The position numbers and the translations under genes were made by a program. Shown here one piece after another: positions 20,470 to 30,538 of a stretch of DNA of 64,000 nucleotides. Source of the DNA: an uncultured Prevotellaceae bacterium (GTDB taxonomy: Bacteria; Bacteroidota; Bacteroidia; Bacteroidales; Bacteroidaceae); NCBI GenBank assembly GCA_946415705.1, contig CAMKTN010000010.1:1-64000 (forward strand), read 5' to 3'. Each line of letters opens with the position of its first letter. Position 1 is the first letter of the stretch. The notes under the pieces were generated by a model that saw nothing but the letters and a program-made list of their open reading frames with translations, had not been told where the DNA came from and searched no databases.

Positions 20470-21588
20470 TTGAGAGAGATAATGAATCAACCCCTTAGAG
20501 TGATTGTCAGTGGCGGTGGCACAGGTGGCCACATCTTCCCCGCCCTTAGCATAGCCAATGCCATCAAGGCGTTGCGCCCCGATAGTGAAATTCTGTTTGT
20601 CGGTGCTGAAGGTCGTATGGAGATGCAGCGTGTGCCGGCAGCGGGTTACAAGATTATCGGACTGCCCGTGGCGGGCTTCGACCGCCAGCATCTATGGCGT
20701 AATGTCAGCGTGCTGTGGAAGCTGTGGAGGAGCCGTCGGATGGCTCGCCGCATCATCAAGGACTTCCGTCCGCAGGTTGCTGTCGGTGTGGGTGGCTATG
20801 CCAGTGGTCCCACGCTCAACATGGCTGCTGCTATGAATGTTCCCACGCTCATTCAGGAGCAGAACTCATATGCCGGTGTCACCAACAAGCTGTTGGCCAA
20901 GTCGGCGAAGAAGATATGTGTGGCCTACGAGGGCATGGAGCGTTTCTTCCCCAAGGAGAAGATCATGCTCACGGGCAATCCTGTGCGCCAGCAGCTGCTG
21001 GACTGCAAGCTCTCACGTGCCGAAGCCGTCACCAAGCTGGGCTTCAATCCCATCCGTCCCGTGGTGCTCATCATCGGCGGCAGCCTGGGCGCCCGCACCA
21101 TCAACGACAGCGTGATGGAGAACCTTCATCAGATTGCGAACAGCAAGGTGCAGTTCATCTGGCAGACGGGTGGCTATTACTTCGAGAATATCAAGCGTCA
21201 ACTCACCGAGAAGGGTTGCCCCGCCAACCTGAAGGTGACGGATTTCATACAGCACATGGACGAGGCCTACCGTGCTGCCGACCTGGTCATCAGCCGTGCC
21301 GGTGCCAGCAGCATCTCCGAGCTCTGCCTTCTGGGCAAGGCTTCCATCCTGGTGCCTTCGCCCAATGTGGCTGAGGACCACCAGACGCACAACGCGATGG
21401 CACTCGTCAACAAGGAGGCAGCCTTGATCGTCCGCGATGCGGAGGCGCGTGAGCAACTCATCCCGCTGGCGCTTACGATGGCTACCGATGATGCAGCACT
21501 CAGCCGTCTGGGTAACAACGCGCTGGCGATGGGTCTGAAGAACTCAGCGCAGGTAATCGCAGAAGAAGTCATTAAACTGGCGGAATAA
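20470..21588 (+). CDS. murG: UDP-N-acetylglucosamine--N-acetylmuramyl-(pentapeptide) pyrophosphoryl-undecaprenol N-acetylglucosamine transferase
   Basis: SGGGTGGHIFPALSIA; IIGGSLGARTIND; SRAGASSISELCLLGKASILVPSP. Confidence 0.95.
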   Translation: MREIMNQPLRVIVSGGGTGGHIFPALSIANAIKALRPDSEILFVGAEGRMEMQRVPAAGYKIIGLPVAGFDRQHLWRNVSVLWKLWRSRRMARRIIKDFRPQVAVGVGGYASGPTLNMAAAMNVPTLIQEQNSYAGVTNKLLAKSAKKICVAYEGMERFFPKEKIMLTGNPVRQQLLDCKLSRAEAVTKLGFNPIRPVVLIIGGSLGARTINDSVMENLHQIANSKVQFIWQTGGYYFENIKRQLTEKGCPANLKVTDFIQHMDEAYRAADLVISRAGASSISELCLLGKASILVPSPNVAEDHQTHNAMALVNKEAALIVRDAEAREQLIPLALTMATDDAALSRLGNNALAMGLKNSAQVIAEEVIKLAE

Positions 21589-21599
21589 ACAAGAGGAGT

Positions 21600-22964
21600 A
21601 TGTATAGTGCAGTTTATTTCATAGGTATTGGCGGCATTGGCATGAGTGCCATCGCCCGTTACTATTTGCAGCGTGGTCTCATCGTAGGTGGCTACGATAA
21701 GACCCCGAGTGCCCTCACCCGTGAACTGGAGCATGAAGGTGCTCTCGTACATTATGAGGATGATGTCAACCTCATCCCTCAGGCATGCAAGGATGCTTCC
21801 ACGACCCTCGTCATCTATACCCCCGCCATTCCCGCTGAACACACAGAACTGCAGTTCTTCCGTGCTGGGGGCTTCGATATCCAGAAGCGTGCACAGGTGC
21901 TGGGAACGCTCACCCACGACCACAAAGGTCTCTGTGTGGCAGGCACTCATGGCAAGACCACGACCAGCAGCATGACCGCCCACCTGCTCTACCAGAGCCA
22001 TGTCGATTGCAACGCCTTCCTGGGTGGCATCACCAAGAATTACGGCACCAACTACATCCTGGCACCCAAGAGTGACTATGTGGTCATCGAGGCGGATGAA
22101 TTCGACCGCTCCTTCCACTGGTTGGCACCCTTTGCCACCGTCATCACGGCTACAGACCCCGACCATCTGGACATCTACGGCACCGAGGAGGCTTACCTCG
22201 AAAGCTTCCGCCACTATACGGAGCTCATCCGTCCCAACGGTTTCCTGGTGATTCACGAGGGGCTGAAAATGCAGCCCAATGTTCCCGCAGGCGTTACCAC
22301 CTACACCTACTCCCGTGAGCGTGGTGACTTCCATGCTGACAATGTCCGCATCGGCAATGGACAGATTGTCTTCGACCTCGTATCGCCCCTCGGGAATATC
22401 AGCGATATCAGTCTGGGCGTTCCGGTGAGTGTCAATATTGAGAATGGCATTGCGGCAATGGCGCTGGCGCAGATTGCCGGCGTTGAGGCTGACGAGATCC
22501 GTCGTGGCATGGCCTCCTTCTCTGGCGTGGAGCGTCGCTTCGACTTCCGAGTGAAGAACGAGCGCAAGGCCTATCTCAGCGACTACGCCCATCATCCCGA
22601 GGAGCTGCGTGCTTGCATCGAGAGCATCCGCGAGGTGTATGCCGGTCGCCGCATCGTAGGTATCTTCCAGCCACATCTTTATACTCGTACACGCGACTTC
22701 TACCGCGAGTTCGCAGATGCCCTCTCACTTCTCGATGAAGTCATCCTCACAGAGATATACCCTGCCCGCGAGCTTCCCATTCCGGGTGTCACCAGCCAGC
22801 TCATCCTCGACAACTTGCGTCCTGGTGTCAAAGGACGTCTGATCCAAAAGGCCGATGTCGTTGAGGTCGTTCGCACGACCCCGTTCGATGTCCTCATGAC
22901 CCTCGGTGCCGGTGATCTCGAAAACTACTCAGCGGACATCGCCGCCCTTGTCTCAACCCTCTAA
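21600..22964 (+). CDS. murC: UDP-N-acetylmuramate--L-alanine ligase
   Basis: FIGIGGIGMSAIA; VAGTHGKTTTSSM; DYAHHPEELRA. Confidence 0.95.
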   Translation: MYSAVYFIGIGGIGMSAIARYYLQRGLIVGGYDKTPSALTRELEHEGALVHYEDDVNLIPQACKDASTTLVIYTPAIPAEHTELQFFRAGGFDIQKRAQVLGTLTHDHKGLCVAGTHGKTTTSSMTAHLLYQSHVDCNAFLGGITKNYGTNYILAPKSDYVVIEADEFDRSFHWLAPFATVITATDPDHLDIYGTEEAYLESFRHYTELIRPNGFLVIHEGLKMQPNVPAGVTTYTYSRERGDFHADNVRIGNGQIVFDLVSPLGNISDISLGVPVSVNIENGIAAMALAQIAGVEADEIRRGMASFSGVERRFDFRVKNERKAYLSDYAHHPEELRACIESIREVYAGRRIVGIFQPHLYTRTRDFYREFADALSLLDEVILTEIYPARELPIPGVTSQLILDNLRPGVKGRLIQKADVVEVVRTTPFDVLMTLGAGDLENYSADIAALVSTL

Positions 22965-23005
22965 CCCTCATCCCTCAACTATAAACCCTCAACTCTCAAC
23001 TAAAT

Positions 23006-23737
23006 ATGTGGAAGACCATCTTGAAAGTGTGCATCCTGATCGGCGTTGGAGCCTATCTCGTCTTTGCTGTCGCTATGTTTAACCGCAGCGAAGAGAATCA
23101 GGTGTGCCGTGGCTTGGGCATCATCGTGCATGACCCCGACAGCACGGGCTTCATCACGGAGAATGAGGTGCGCGAGATGCTGGTCGCCAATAAGCTGTTC
23201 CCCGAGGGCAAGGCCATCCAGGACATCGACCTGGCAAAGATGGAGAAGGTGCTGGTGGCGAGCCCTTATATCGACCAGGCACTCTGCTATCTCGCAGCCG
23301 ACGGGCGCGTAGGCATTCAGGTGACGCCGCGCATCCCTGTGCTGCATGTGCTGAACAGTGCCGGCGAAGACTTCTACATCGACAACTGCGGCGGCATCAT
23401 GCCGCGTGGGCACCATCAGATAGACCTTATCGTCATGACCGGCAATGTCAACAAGAAGACGGCAGGTCGCCTCTATGCGCCTATGGGTAGGATGCTTTCC
23501 AAGGACACCTTCTGGAATCAGCAGATTGAGGAGATACACATCACCAGCGCCGGTGAGTTAGAGATTACACCGCGTGTGGGCGACCATATCATCCAGCTGG
23601 GTGACACCTCGGAGCTCGATAGCAAGCTCAGCCGCATGAGGACATTCTACACCGAAGGCCTTGATAAGGCTGGGTGGAATAAGTATAAAACCATCAACCT
23701 GAAGTTCCACGATCAGGTCATCTGCACGAAACGCTAA
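23006..23737 (+). CDS. ftsQ: Cell division protein FtsQ
   Basis: Position between murC and ftsA; single TM, POTRA-like extracellular region. Confidence 0.85.
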   Translation: MWKTILKVCILIGVGAYLVFAVAMFNRSEENQVCRGLGIIVHDPDSTGFITENEVREMLVANKLFPEGKAIQDIDLAKMEKVLVASPYIDQALCYLAADGRVGIQVTPRIPVLHVLNSAGEDFYIDNCGGIMPRGHHQIDLIVMTGNVNKKTAGRLYAPMGRMLSKDTFWNQQIEEIHITSAGELEITPRVGDHIIQLGDTSELDSKLSRMRTFYTEGLDKAGWNKYKTINLKFHDQVICTKR

Positions 23738-23782
23738 ACAACCATCTTTCATCGTCAAATAATCATTAAAATATAAACGGTC

Positions 23783-25198
23783 ATGGGAGTAGAAAAGAAC
23801 ATAGTAGTCCTTGAGCTCGGATCATCATCCATCCGTGCCATGATTGGTCAGAAGAAACCTGACGGAAGCCTGCAAATCCTGGGCTTTGAAAAAGAGAGTG
23901 CCCCCGACAGCATTCATAAGGGGGTTGTGTATAACATTGACAAGACCATTCAGGCCATTGCCGCTGTCATCAAGCGCATCGAGGAACGCCAGAAGGTGTT
24001 TGTCAATAAGGTCTATGTCGGTGTCACCGGACAGTCGCTTCGCACGATAGGCAACACCGTCAAGCGCCAGCTTGATGTGAAGGTGGCCATCAGCGATGAG
24101 ATCATCGACAGCCTTCGTGATGAGAATCGCCTGCAGCCTTATCCCAATGCCGAAATCCTGGATTTCGTGACACAGGAGTATCGCGTTGGCAATCATCTCA
24201 CGATGGATCCTGTGGGCATTATGGCCGACCACATCGAGGGCTGCTTCAAGAACATCGTGGCACGTAAGGTGCTCTGCGATAATGTGCGCCGCTGCCTCGA
24301 AGGTGCTAAGCTGGAGCCGCTGGACATCTTCATCTCACCCCTCTTGCTCGCAGGTTACCTGCTGAGCGACCCTGAGAAGCGCTCCGGATGCGCCCTCGTG
24401 GATTTCGGCGCCGAGACGACCACGGTTATTATCTATGAGAAGAACATCCTGCGCCACCTGGCTGTCATCCCTCTCGGCGGCGACAATATCACCACCGACA
24501 TCGCCTCAACCCTTCATATTGAGCATGAAGAAGCTGAGAACCTCAAGCGCACCCATGGCTCGGCATACACGGAGGAGGCTAACATGCCCGAGGCACAGAC
24601 CATCAACATCAGTAACGACCGCCGGGTGGAGGAGAAGCGCATCCTCAACATCGTGGAAGCACGCCAGCAGGAAATCCTGTACAACGTGTGGGAACAGATC
24701 AAGAACTACTCCGACCGTCTTCTGTCGGGCGTTATCTTCACGGGAGGCGCAGCCAATATGCGTCAGTTGGAGACCGCCTTCGTCCGCTACCATCATTTCG
24801 ACAAGGTAAAGACCCGCATGATGCCGGCTACCGCAGAATACACCACCAATCTGCGTCTCGATCCCCAGACCAACACCCTGGCCACTCTCGTGGCGATGCT
24901 GCGTCGTGGCGATGACGAGTGCACCTCCGAGCGTCCCATCCAACCCGATCTCTTTGAGCCCGCCGGCAAGGAGGAGCCGACCATCACCGGTCTCTCCGCC
25001 GCTAAGGAGGGTGGTGTGGTGATGCAGAACAAGGCGGGAACCGAGGAGATTCCTGCTGCTGAGAAGCAGCCCACAGAAACGCCCGAAGAGAAGCCCGAGG
25101 AACCCAAGAAGCCGTCGAAGCCGAAAGGCCCTGGTGCCTTCTCGCGCATGGGCAAATGGTTCAAGGACCTTGCTGCCGACCTCGTGGAAGAGAAGTAA
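23783..25198 (+). CDS. ftsA: Cell division protein FtsA
   Basis: VVLELGSSSIRAMIG; VDFGAETTTVIIYEKN; GVIFTGGAANMRQL. Confidence 0.94.
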   Translation: MGVEKNIVVLELGSSSIRAMIGQKKPDGSLQILGFEKESAPDSIHKGVVYNIDKTIQAIAAVIKRIEERQKVFVNKVYVGVTGQSLRTIGNTVKRQLDVKVAISDEIIDSLRDENRLQPYPNAEILDFVTQEYRVGNHLTMDPVGIMADHIEGCFKNIVARKVLCDNVRRCLEGAKLEPLDIFISPLLLAGYLLSDPEKRSGCALVDFGAETTTVIIYEKNILRHLAVIPLGGDNITTDIASTLHIEHEEAENLKRTHGSAYTEEANMPEAQTINISNDRRVEEKRILNIVEARQQEILYNVWEQIKNYSDRLLSGVIFTGGAANMRQLETAFVRYHHFDKVKTRMMPATAEYTTNLRLDPQTNTLATLVAMLRRGDDECTSERPIQPDLFEPAGKEEPTITGLSAAKEGGVVMQNKAGTEEIPAAEKQPTETPEEKPEEPKKPSKPKGPGAFSRMGKWFKDLAADLVEEK

Positions 25199-25237
25199 AT
25201 CGAACGTTGAACGACCGTAACACTGAACGACACAACT

Positions 25238-26575
25238 ATGGAAGATTTCAATATCAACGAATCTGGAGGCATCCAGTTCAATCTCAAAGTCAATAACCCC
25301 AGCATCATCAAGGTGGTGGGCGTAGGTGGTGGCGGCGGCAATGCCGTGACCCACATGTTCAACGAAGGCATCCACGATGTCACCTACGTGCTTTGCAACA
25401 CCGATAACAAAGCGCTTACGGATTCTCCCGTACCTATGAAGCTGCAGATGGGCGAAGGCCTCGGTGCCGGCAACCGTCCCGAGGTGGGCCGCAAGGCCGC
25501 CCTCGACTCGCTGCCCCAGATTCGCGAGCTTTTCACCGACGGCACGCGCATGGCCTTCATCACCGCAGGCATGGGCGGCGGCACCGGAACGGGTGCGGCA
25601 CCCATCGTGGCCCAGTGTGCCCGTGAGCTGGACATCCTCACCGTGGGTATCGTCACCATCCCCTTCCGTTTCGAAGGACATAAGAAAATCGACCAGGCGC
25701 TCGACGGCGTCGAGGAGATGAGCAAGCACGTTGATGCCCTCCTCGTCATCAACAACGAACGTCTGCGCGAGATATACCCCGAGCTCACCGTCCTCAACGG
25801 CTTCGCCAAGGCCGATGACACCCTCAGCATTGCTGCCAAGAGCATCGCGGAGATCATCACCATGCGAGGCATCATCAACCTTGACTTCCAGGATGTCAAG
25901 ACCGTCCTCAAGGACGGCGGTGTGGCCATCATGTCCACCGGCTACGGCGAGGGCGAGAACCGCGTCACCAAAGCCTTCCAGGAAGCGCTCCACAGCCCGC
26001 TGCTGAACAATAACGACATCTTCAACTCCAAGAAGGTGCTCTTCTACATCACCTTCAGCCGCAACGACCAGAACAACCAGCTCACGATGGAGGAGATGAA
26101 CGAGGTCAACGACTTCATGAGCAAGTTCAACCAGGACAGCGTAGAGACCAAGTGGGGTATGGGTACCGACGACACCCTGGGCGACAAGGTGAAGATCACC
26201 CTTCTCGCTTCCGGCTTCGGACTCCAGAACATTCCCGGCATGGAGGAAGTGGAGCATCGTCGTACACGAGAAGAGGAAGAGGAGCGCCGTCAGCGTGAAG
26301 AGGAACAGGAAGAGCGCGACACGCGTCGTCAGGTCTATTACGGCGGCGACGACAACCGTCCGCAGAAGCCACGCCGTCAGATCTTCCTCTTTGCTGAGAC
26401 CGACCTCGACAACGATGACATCATCTCCATGGTAGAATCCACGCCCACCGTGGATCGTAAGAAGGAGGAGCTGCGTCGCATCCAGGAGAAATCCAACCGC
26501 GAGACCACCGCTGCTGAGGAGAAACCTGCCGTCGAGGAAGACTCCGACGCCCCCGCATTTACCATCACGTTCTAA
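25238..26575 (+). CDS. ftsZ: Cell division protein FtsZ
   Basis: VVGVGGGGGNAVTHMF; AFITAGMGGGTGTGAAPI tubulin signature. Confidence 0.97.
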   Translation: MEDFNINESGGIQFNLKVNNPSIIKVVGVGGGGGNAVTHMFNEGIHDVTYVLCNTDNKALTDSPVPMKLQMGEGLGAGNRPEVGRKAALDSLPQIRELFTDGTRMAFITAGMGGGTGTGAAPIVAQCARELDILTVGIVTIPFRFEGHKKIDQALDGVEEMSKHVDALLVINNERLREIYPELTVLNGFAKADDTLSIAAKSIAEIITMRGIINLDFQDVKTVLKDGGVAIMSTGYGEGENRVTKAFQEALHSPLLNNNDIFNSKKVLFYITFSRNDQNNQLTMEEMNEVNDFMSKFNQDSVETKWGMGTDDTLGDKVKITLLASGFGLQNIPGMEEVEHRRTREEEEERRQREEEQEERDTRRQVYYGGDDNRPQKPRRQIFLFAETDLDNDDIISMVESTPTVDRKKEELRRIQEKSNRETTAAEEKPAVEEDSDAPAFTITF

Positions 26576-26614
26576 GTTTTAGGACGAAAATTTGGCCGCG
26601 AACGTAAAAAGTAG

Positions 26615-26622
26615 TACCTTCG
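26615..26622 (+). promoter_or_regulatory. -7-like box TACCTTCG of tRNA-Arg, inside inverted repeat GGCCGCGAA/TTCGCGGCC
   Basis: 26594-26602 and 26619-26627 are exact reverse complements. Confidence 0.5.
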
Positions 26623-26638
26623 CGGCCGAATTCAGAGG

Positions 26639-26713
26639 GCTCCTGTAGTTCAACGGATAGAATAGAAGTTTCCTAAACTTTAGATAGGGGTTCGATTCCC
26701 CTCGGGAGTACCA
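26639..26713 (+). tRNA. tRNA-Arg (anticodon CCT)
   Basis: Cloverleaf: GCTCCTG/CGGGAGT acceptor, loop TTCCTAA, GGGGTTCGATTCCCC T arm, encoded CCA. Confidence 0.9.
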
Positions 26714-26724
26714 AGCAAAGACGA

Positions 26725-27435
26725 ATGCCCATGACGCGATCCCGTAACATAGCTCTCATCCTTGCCGGTGGCGAGGGCACACGTGCACAACAGCCTGTGC
26801 CCAAGCAGTATGTCCAGATTGAGGGCATCCCCGTGCTGGCTTACACGCTGCGCACCTTTGACCGCCATCCGCTCATCGATGCCATCTATGTGGTCTGTCG
26901 CGACAAGTGGCGCGCCTATGTGGAACGCTTTACCGCCGAGTTGGGATTCAGTAAGTTCAAAGGCACGTTCGTGGGTGGCGAGAGCAGCTTTGACAGCCTC
27001 CGCAACGGCATTCAGGGACTTGCCGATGCAGAACCTGACGATGCCGTCGTCCTTGTCCACGATGGCGTGCGTCCCCTTGTCTCTGCCGACATCATCAGCG
27101 ATAGCATCCGCGTCTGTGGCCTCCACGGCAACGCCATCGCTGCCATGCAGGGCGAGGAAGCTTATATGGGCGGCGATGAGGAGAAAGCCATTGAGATGTT
27201 CCCACGCGAGCAGCTATGGGGCGCACAAACCCCTCACACCTTCCCCCTTGCCACCCTCGTGCAGGCTTTCGCCGAGGCTGACAGGCGTGGCATCACCACC
27301 TCGCAGTCTCTCTATACGCTCATGGCTGAGCTGGGTCACTGGCCCTTGTATAAGTCCCGCGGTGAGCGTGTGAACCTCAAAATCACCAACCCCGAGGACA
27401 TCTGGTTCTTCAGTCGCTTAGCCAGTGTGTTATAA
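26725..27435 (+). CDS. IspD/TarI family cytidylyltransferase
   Basis: LILAGGEGTR...PVPKQYVQIEGIPVLAYTLRTF; VHDGVRPLVS; GAQTPHTFPL; NLKITNPED. Confidence 0.85.
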   Translation: MPMTRSRNIALILAGGEGTRAQQPVPKQYVQIEGIPVLAYTLRTFDRHPLIDAIYVVCRDKWRAYVERFTAELGFSKFKGTFVGGESSFDSLRNGIQGLADAEPDDAVVLVHDGVRPLVSADIISDSIRVCGLHGNAIAAMQGEEAYMGGDEEKAIEMFPREQLWGAQTPHTFPLATLVQAFAEADRRGITTSQSLYTLMAELGHWPLYKSRGERVNLKITNPEDIWFFSRLASVL

Positions 27436-27439
27436 ATGA

Positions 27440-27465
27440 AAAAGAGTCGCTGTCGCGGCTCTTTT
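27440..27465. terminator. Bidirectional terminator between convergent genes
   Basis: AAAAGAGTCGC TGTC GCGGCTCTTTT with A/T flanks. Confidence 0.75.
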
Positions 27466-27471
27466 GTTGTC

Positions 27472-28419
27472 TTAGTTCTTAATGCGCTGGGTGATGTCGG
27501 CACAAAGTTGTTCGTGCTGGCGTCGCAGGCGCAGGAAGATAATCTGTAGCACCGTTCCCTCGAAGAGCCAGTAGAGCCAGATGATATTGAGCAGTGCGCT
27601 GACATAGAGCACGAAGATGCGCAGGTCGAAGGTCAGCAGCTGGCAGGCCGGTTGCAGCGGACGGCTGCGGCGGCAGAACTCCTGGCGCAGCTCGTCGGGG
27701 ATGTCATCGCCATAGGTGGCCTGCATCGCGTCGAGCATCTCCTGGCAGCGGGGTGTCATGTGCTCCTGGCGCAGGGTGTAGCGGATATAAAAGAACAGGT
27801 ATAGCTTCTCAAACCAGTCGTTGCTGCGCCAGCGCAGACTGTTGTAGCGCGCTGTGAGCTGACGGCTACGGTCCAGCTCGCTGCGCCCACGGCCGAGTTG
27901 GAAATAGAGGTGTTGGTTGCGATAGTAGTCGGCCAGGTTCGCCTGATGTACGTGGCACCAATAGCCGGCATAGGCGCCGAACAACCACCCTGCCACTACG
28001 CACGGCCAGCCGCCGATGCCTGCAAACCAAGGTGTGAGTCGGAGGGCGATGGCAACATAGATGAACTGGAACCACACATCACCGGCGAAGCCGTCGAGGA
28101 TGCGCCCGATGAGTGTCTTCTGTCCTGTCATGCGTGCCAGCTGCCCGTCGGCGCAGTCCAGCCAGTTGGCGGTGATGAGGAGCACGACGGCGATGATATT
28201 GCTCTGCAGGTCTGTCTTCACGAAGAAGAATGCCGAGGCGGCTCCCAGCACGATGCTGATAAGTGTGACGGCAATAGGATGTATGTGCAGAGCCTTGAAG
28301 ACCAAGGCCCATACGTAGCCGGGGGTACGTGTGAAGAGGAGCTCGAAGCGTCCCTCGGTTTCTTCGGACTTCATCGTGGCGCGCACGCGCTGTAGGAATG
28401 AAGGTGTGTTGGTTGTCAT
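27472..28419 (-). CDS. CDP-alcohol phosphatidyltransferase family protein
   Basis: DCADGQLARMTGQKTLIGRILDGFAGD motif; multiple TM helices. Confidence 0.85.
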   Translation of the reverse strand: MTTNTPSFLQRVRATMKSEETEGRFELLFTRTPGYVWALVFKALHIHPIAVTLISIVLGAASAFFFVKTDLQSNIIAVVLLITANWLDCADGQLARMTGQKTLIGRILDGFAGDVWFQFIYVAIALRLTPWFAGIGGWPCVVAGWLFGAYAGYWCHVHQANLADYYRNQHLYFQLGRGRSELDRSRQLTARYNSLRWRSNDWFEKLYLFFYIRYTLRQEHMTPRCQEMLDAMQATYGDDIPDELRQEFCRRSRPLQPACQLLTFDLRIFVLYVSALLNIIWLYWLFEGTVLQIIFLRLRRQHEQLCADITQRIKN

Positions 28420-28430
28420 GTGAGTATCTT

Positions 28431-28895
28431 TTAGAATTTTCGGAAAAAGAGTGTGGTGTCTGCTTTTTCCAGTATCAGGGCCTCGCCGTTGAGCTGCCGC
28501 ACACGATAGCGTGCATCCAGGTTATGGATGCCCCAGGCGTCCATGGCGCCGTCGCGCATCTCCTCCTCTGTGACCCATTCGTTGTCGTCGGCCTTAGAGC
28601 GGTGCAGCGAGTCGTGGGCGAAGTCATAGAAGCGGATGCTGTCACCCTCGTGGGTGAAGTGTGCGAAGTAGCGAAAGCCTACGTGATCCCATTGCGTTAG
28701 ATGTAGCTGGAAGGACAGATAGGCGCGGTCGCTCTTCACGTCGCGGACGTCCTGACCTGTTTGCACGGTGGTGAGCTGCCACAGGCCGTCGAGGTCACCG
28801 TTCATGGGTACCTTGTCGCAACCCGTCAGGAGAAGGGCAACGAGGAGTGAGAGGCTGAGGCTGAGGCTGAGAAGGGGATTCTTATGGAGATGCAT
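28431..28895 (-). CDS. Lipocalin-like lipoprotein
   Basis: Signal peptide SLSLSLSLLVALLLTGC lipobox; DGLWQLTTVQ... Confidence 0.65.
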   Translation of the reverse strand: MHLHKNPLLSLSLSLSLLVALLLTGCDKVPMNGDLDGLWQLTTVQTGQDVRDVKSDRAYLSFQLHLTQWDHVGFRYFAHFTHEGDSIRFYDFAHDSLHRSKADDNEWVTEEEMRDGAMDAWGIHNLDARYRVRQLNGEALILEKADTTLFFRKF

Positions 28896-28905
28896 TTGGG
28901 GTTTA

Positions 28906-28930
28906 TGGTTGAGGGTTTATGGTTGAGGGA
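28906..28930. repeat. 14-bp unit AACCATAAACCCTC x2 (minus orientation)
   Basis: Same unit as at 16387-16442. Confidence 0.75.
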
Positions 28931-28980
28931 TATCTTTAATCTCTAATCTTTAATCTCTAATCTTTAAACGCTAACCGATT

Positions 28981-30510
28981 CTATTTCGCCAGGCGGAAGG
29001 TTTTGCGGATGGTTGCCTGGAAGCCGAGGCTGTTTCCGAGGAGGCCGCCGTGGTCGTAGCCGATGCCAAGGACGAAGTCCCAGCCTTTCGCGCGGCGTGT
29101 GGGGCTGAAGCGCCCCTCGGCCAGCAGGTATGTCTGGCGTTGCATCTCGTCGAAGGGGAGGGCGTAGATGCCCCAGTTGCGCGTGAAGGAGGCCAGGATG
29201 CGCCAGTGCCATTGCGCCGAGGGATCGCCGGAGAGACCTACGTGCCATCCCTTCATGCGGTTGTTGTAGAACATCAGTACCCCGTCATGGCCTAAGGCTC
29301 CGTTATAGAGGGGCGATGTGAGCAGCGGGTTGCCCAGCGTCTGCCCGTAGTGCTGCCATCCGGCATAGTGCAGGTGGTTGTAGTAGTCGTCGCGCCCCGC
29401 CATCGCATCCGGGATATTGTGTGTGCCGTCATGATACACGGCACCGCTCTGGTCGGTGGTGGTGATGTACTCCAGCACGGCGGTGGTGATGAACGGGTTG
29501 CGGGGCACGGTGACCTCCGCGCCGATGAGCATATCGCGAATGCCATATTGCACGGTGAGCATCGAATGGTCCTCGAAGAAACGCTCCCAGTAGGCGCGTG
29601 CCTGCCATTTCTTGCCGTGGTATTGCAGTTGCATGATGTAGCTGCCCAGGTGGTTACCCGAGACATTGGGGTTGCTGCCATCTGTGGCATCGCTGCCGCG
29701 ACAGAGGAGTGCATCCCAGTAGGCACGCAGGCCGCTGTCATGGTTATATTCCGTCTTCTGGCCATCGTGGGCGCGCACGGTCTTTACATTATAGCTGCTG
29801 CCTCCGAACTCCGCCATCATGCGAAGGCCGATCTCATAGGTGAGCGGGAAGATGTCCTTGCGCCCGAACTGCCAGTAGAGCGCTTTCTCGTGGTAGAGTG
29901 TGTGCTTGGCGTAGCGCATGCCGTCCTGCACCCAGTGCTCCTGCCAGCGGCCGTCGGTCATCCAACCGTAGGAGCCATGCAGCTTCCACTGCCACCACCC
30001 TTTGGTGCCGGGGAAACTGAACCAGTCGATGTCGAAACGAATCTGCGGAATCGGACGCGCATTGATGCCTAACCCCATCGCGCCGCTGCTCAGCTCCGGG
30101 TTCTGTGTCTCCAGGGGCTGTTGCTTTGCGCCGAGCGTCAGGCGCAGCATCTTCCACGCCCCCTCGACATACGCTTGTTGCACGATGCCCACGCGCTCAT
30201 GGCCCAGCGCAGCAGCCAGGTCGAGGCCGTAGCCCAGGCGCCATTTGCGCGTAGAGTCGTTAGCGATGTCGCGCTCCACTCGAGCACGCACATACCCTGA
30301 ATATTGTTTCACGCTGCTCAGTCCGTAGCGGTTGGACACCAGCCACAGCGGGGCATAGGACCCGGTGCTGGCGGTGGCGGACACTTCTGCCATCACCTCC
30401 GTCTCGTGCAGCCAGTTGCGGCGCGTGCTGTCCGTCTCCTCAGCGGCCATCATGGGCATCGCGAGGAACAGCACCCCGCACAGCGTGTATAACTTCCAAT
30501 TTAACTTCAT
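28981..30510 (-). CDS. Capsule assembly Wzi-family outer membrane protein
   Basis: YAPLWLVSNRYGLSS...; beta-barrel pattern to C-terminal FQATIRKTFRLAK; signal peptide. Confidence 0.8.
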   Translation of the reverse strand: MKLNWKLYTLCGVLFLAMPMMAAEETDSTRRNWLHETEVMAEVSATASTGSYAPLWLVSNRYGLSSVKQYSGYVRARVERDIANDSTRKWRLGYGLDLAAALGHERVGIVQQAYVEGAWKMLRLTLGAKQQPLETQNPELSSGAMGLGINARPIPQIRFDIDWFSFPGTKGWWQWKLHGSYGWMTDGRWQEHWVQDGMRYAKHTLYHEKALYWQFGRKDIFPLTYEIGLRMMAEFGGSSYNVKTVRAHDGQKTEYNHDSGLRAYWDALLCRGSDATDGSNPNVSGNHLGSYIMQLQYHGKKWQARAYWERFFEDHSMLTVQYGIRDMLIGAEVTVPRNPFITTAVLEYITTTDQSGAVYHDGTHNIPDAMAGRDDYYNHLHYAGWQHYGQTLGNPLLTSPLYNGALGHDGVLMFYNNRMKGWHVGLSGDPSAQWHWRILASFTRNWGIYALPFDEMQRQTYLLAEGRFSPTRRAKGWDFVLGIGYDHGGLLGNSLGFQATIRKTFRLAK

Positions 30511-30538
30511 TCTATATAACTTCCTATTTAACTTCCAA

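Noticed and set aside
21267-22676. 469-aa minus-strand ORF
   Set aside because: Antisense to murG/murC.
24506-26257. 583-aa minus-strand ORF
   Set aside because: Antisense to ftsA/ftsZ.
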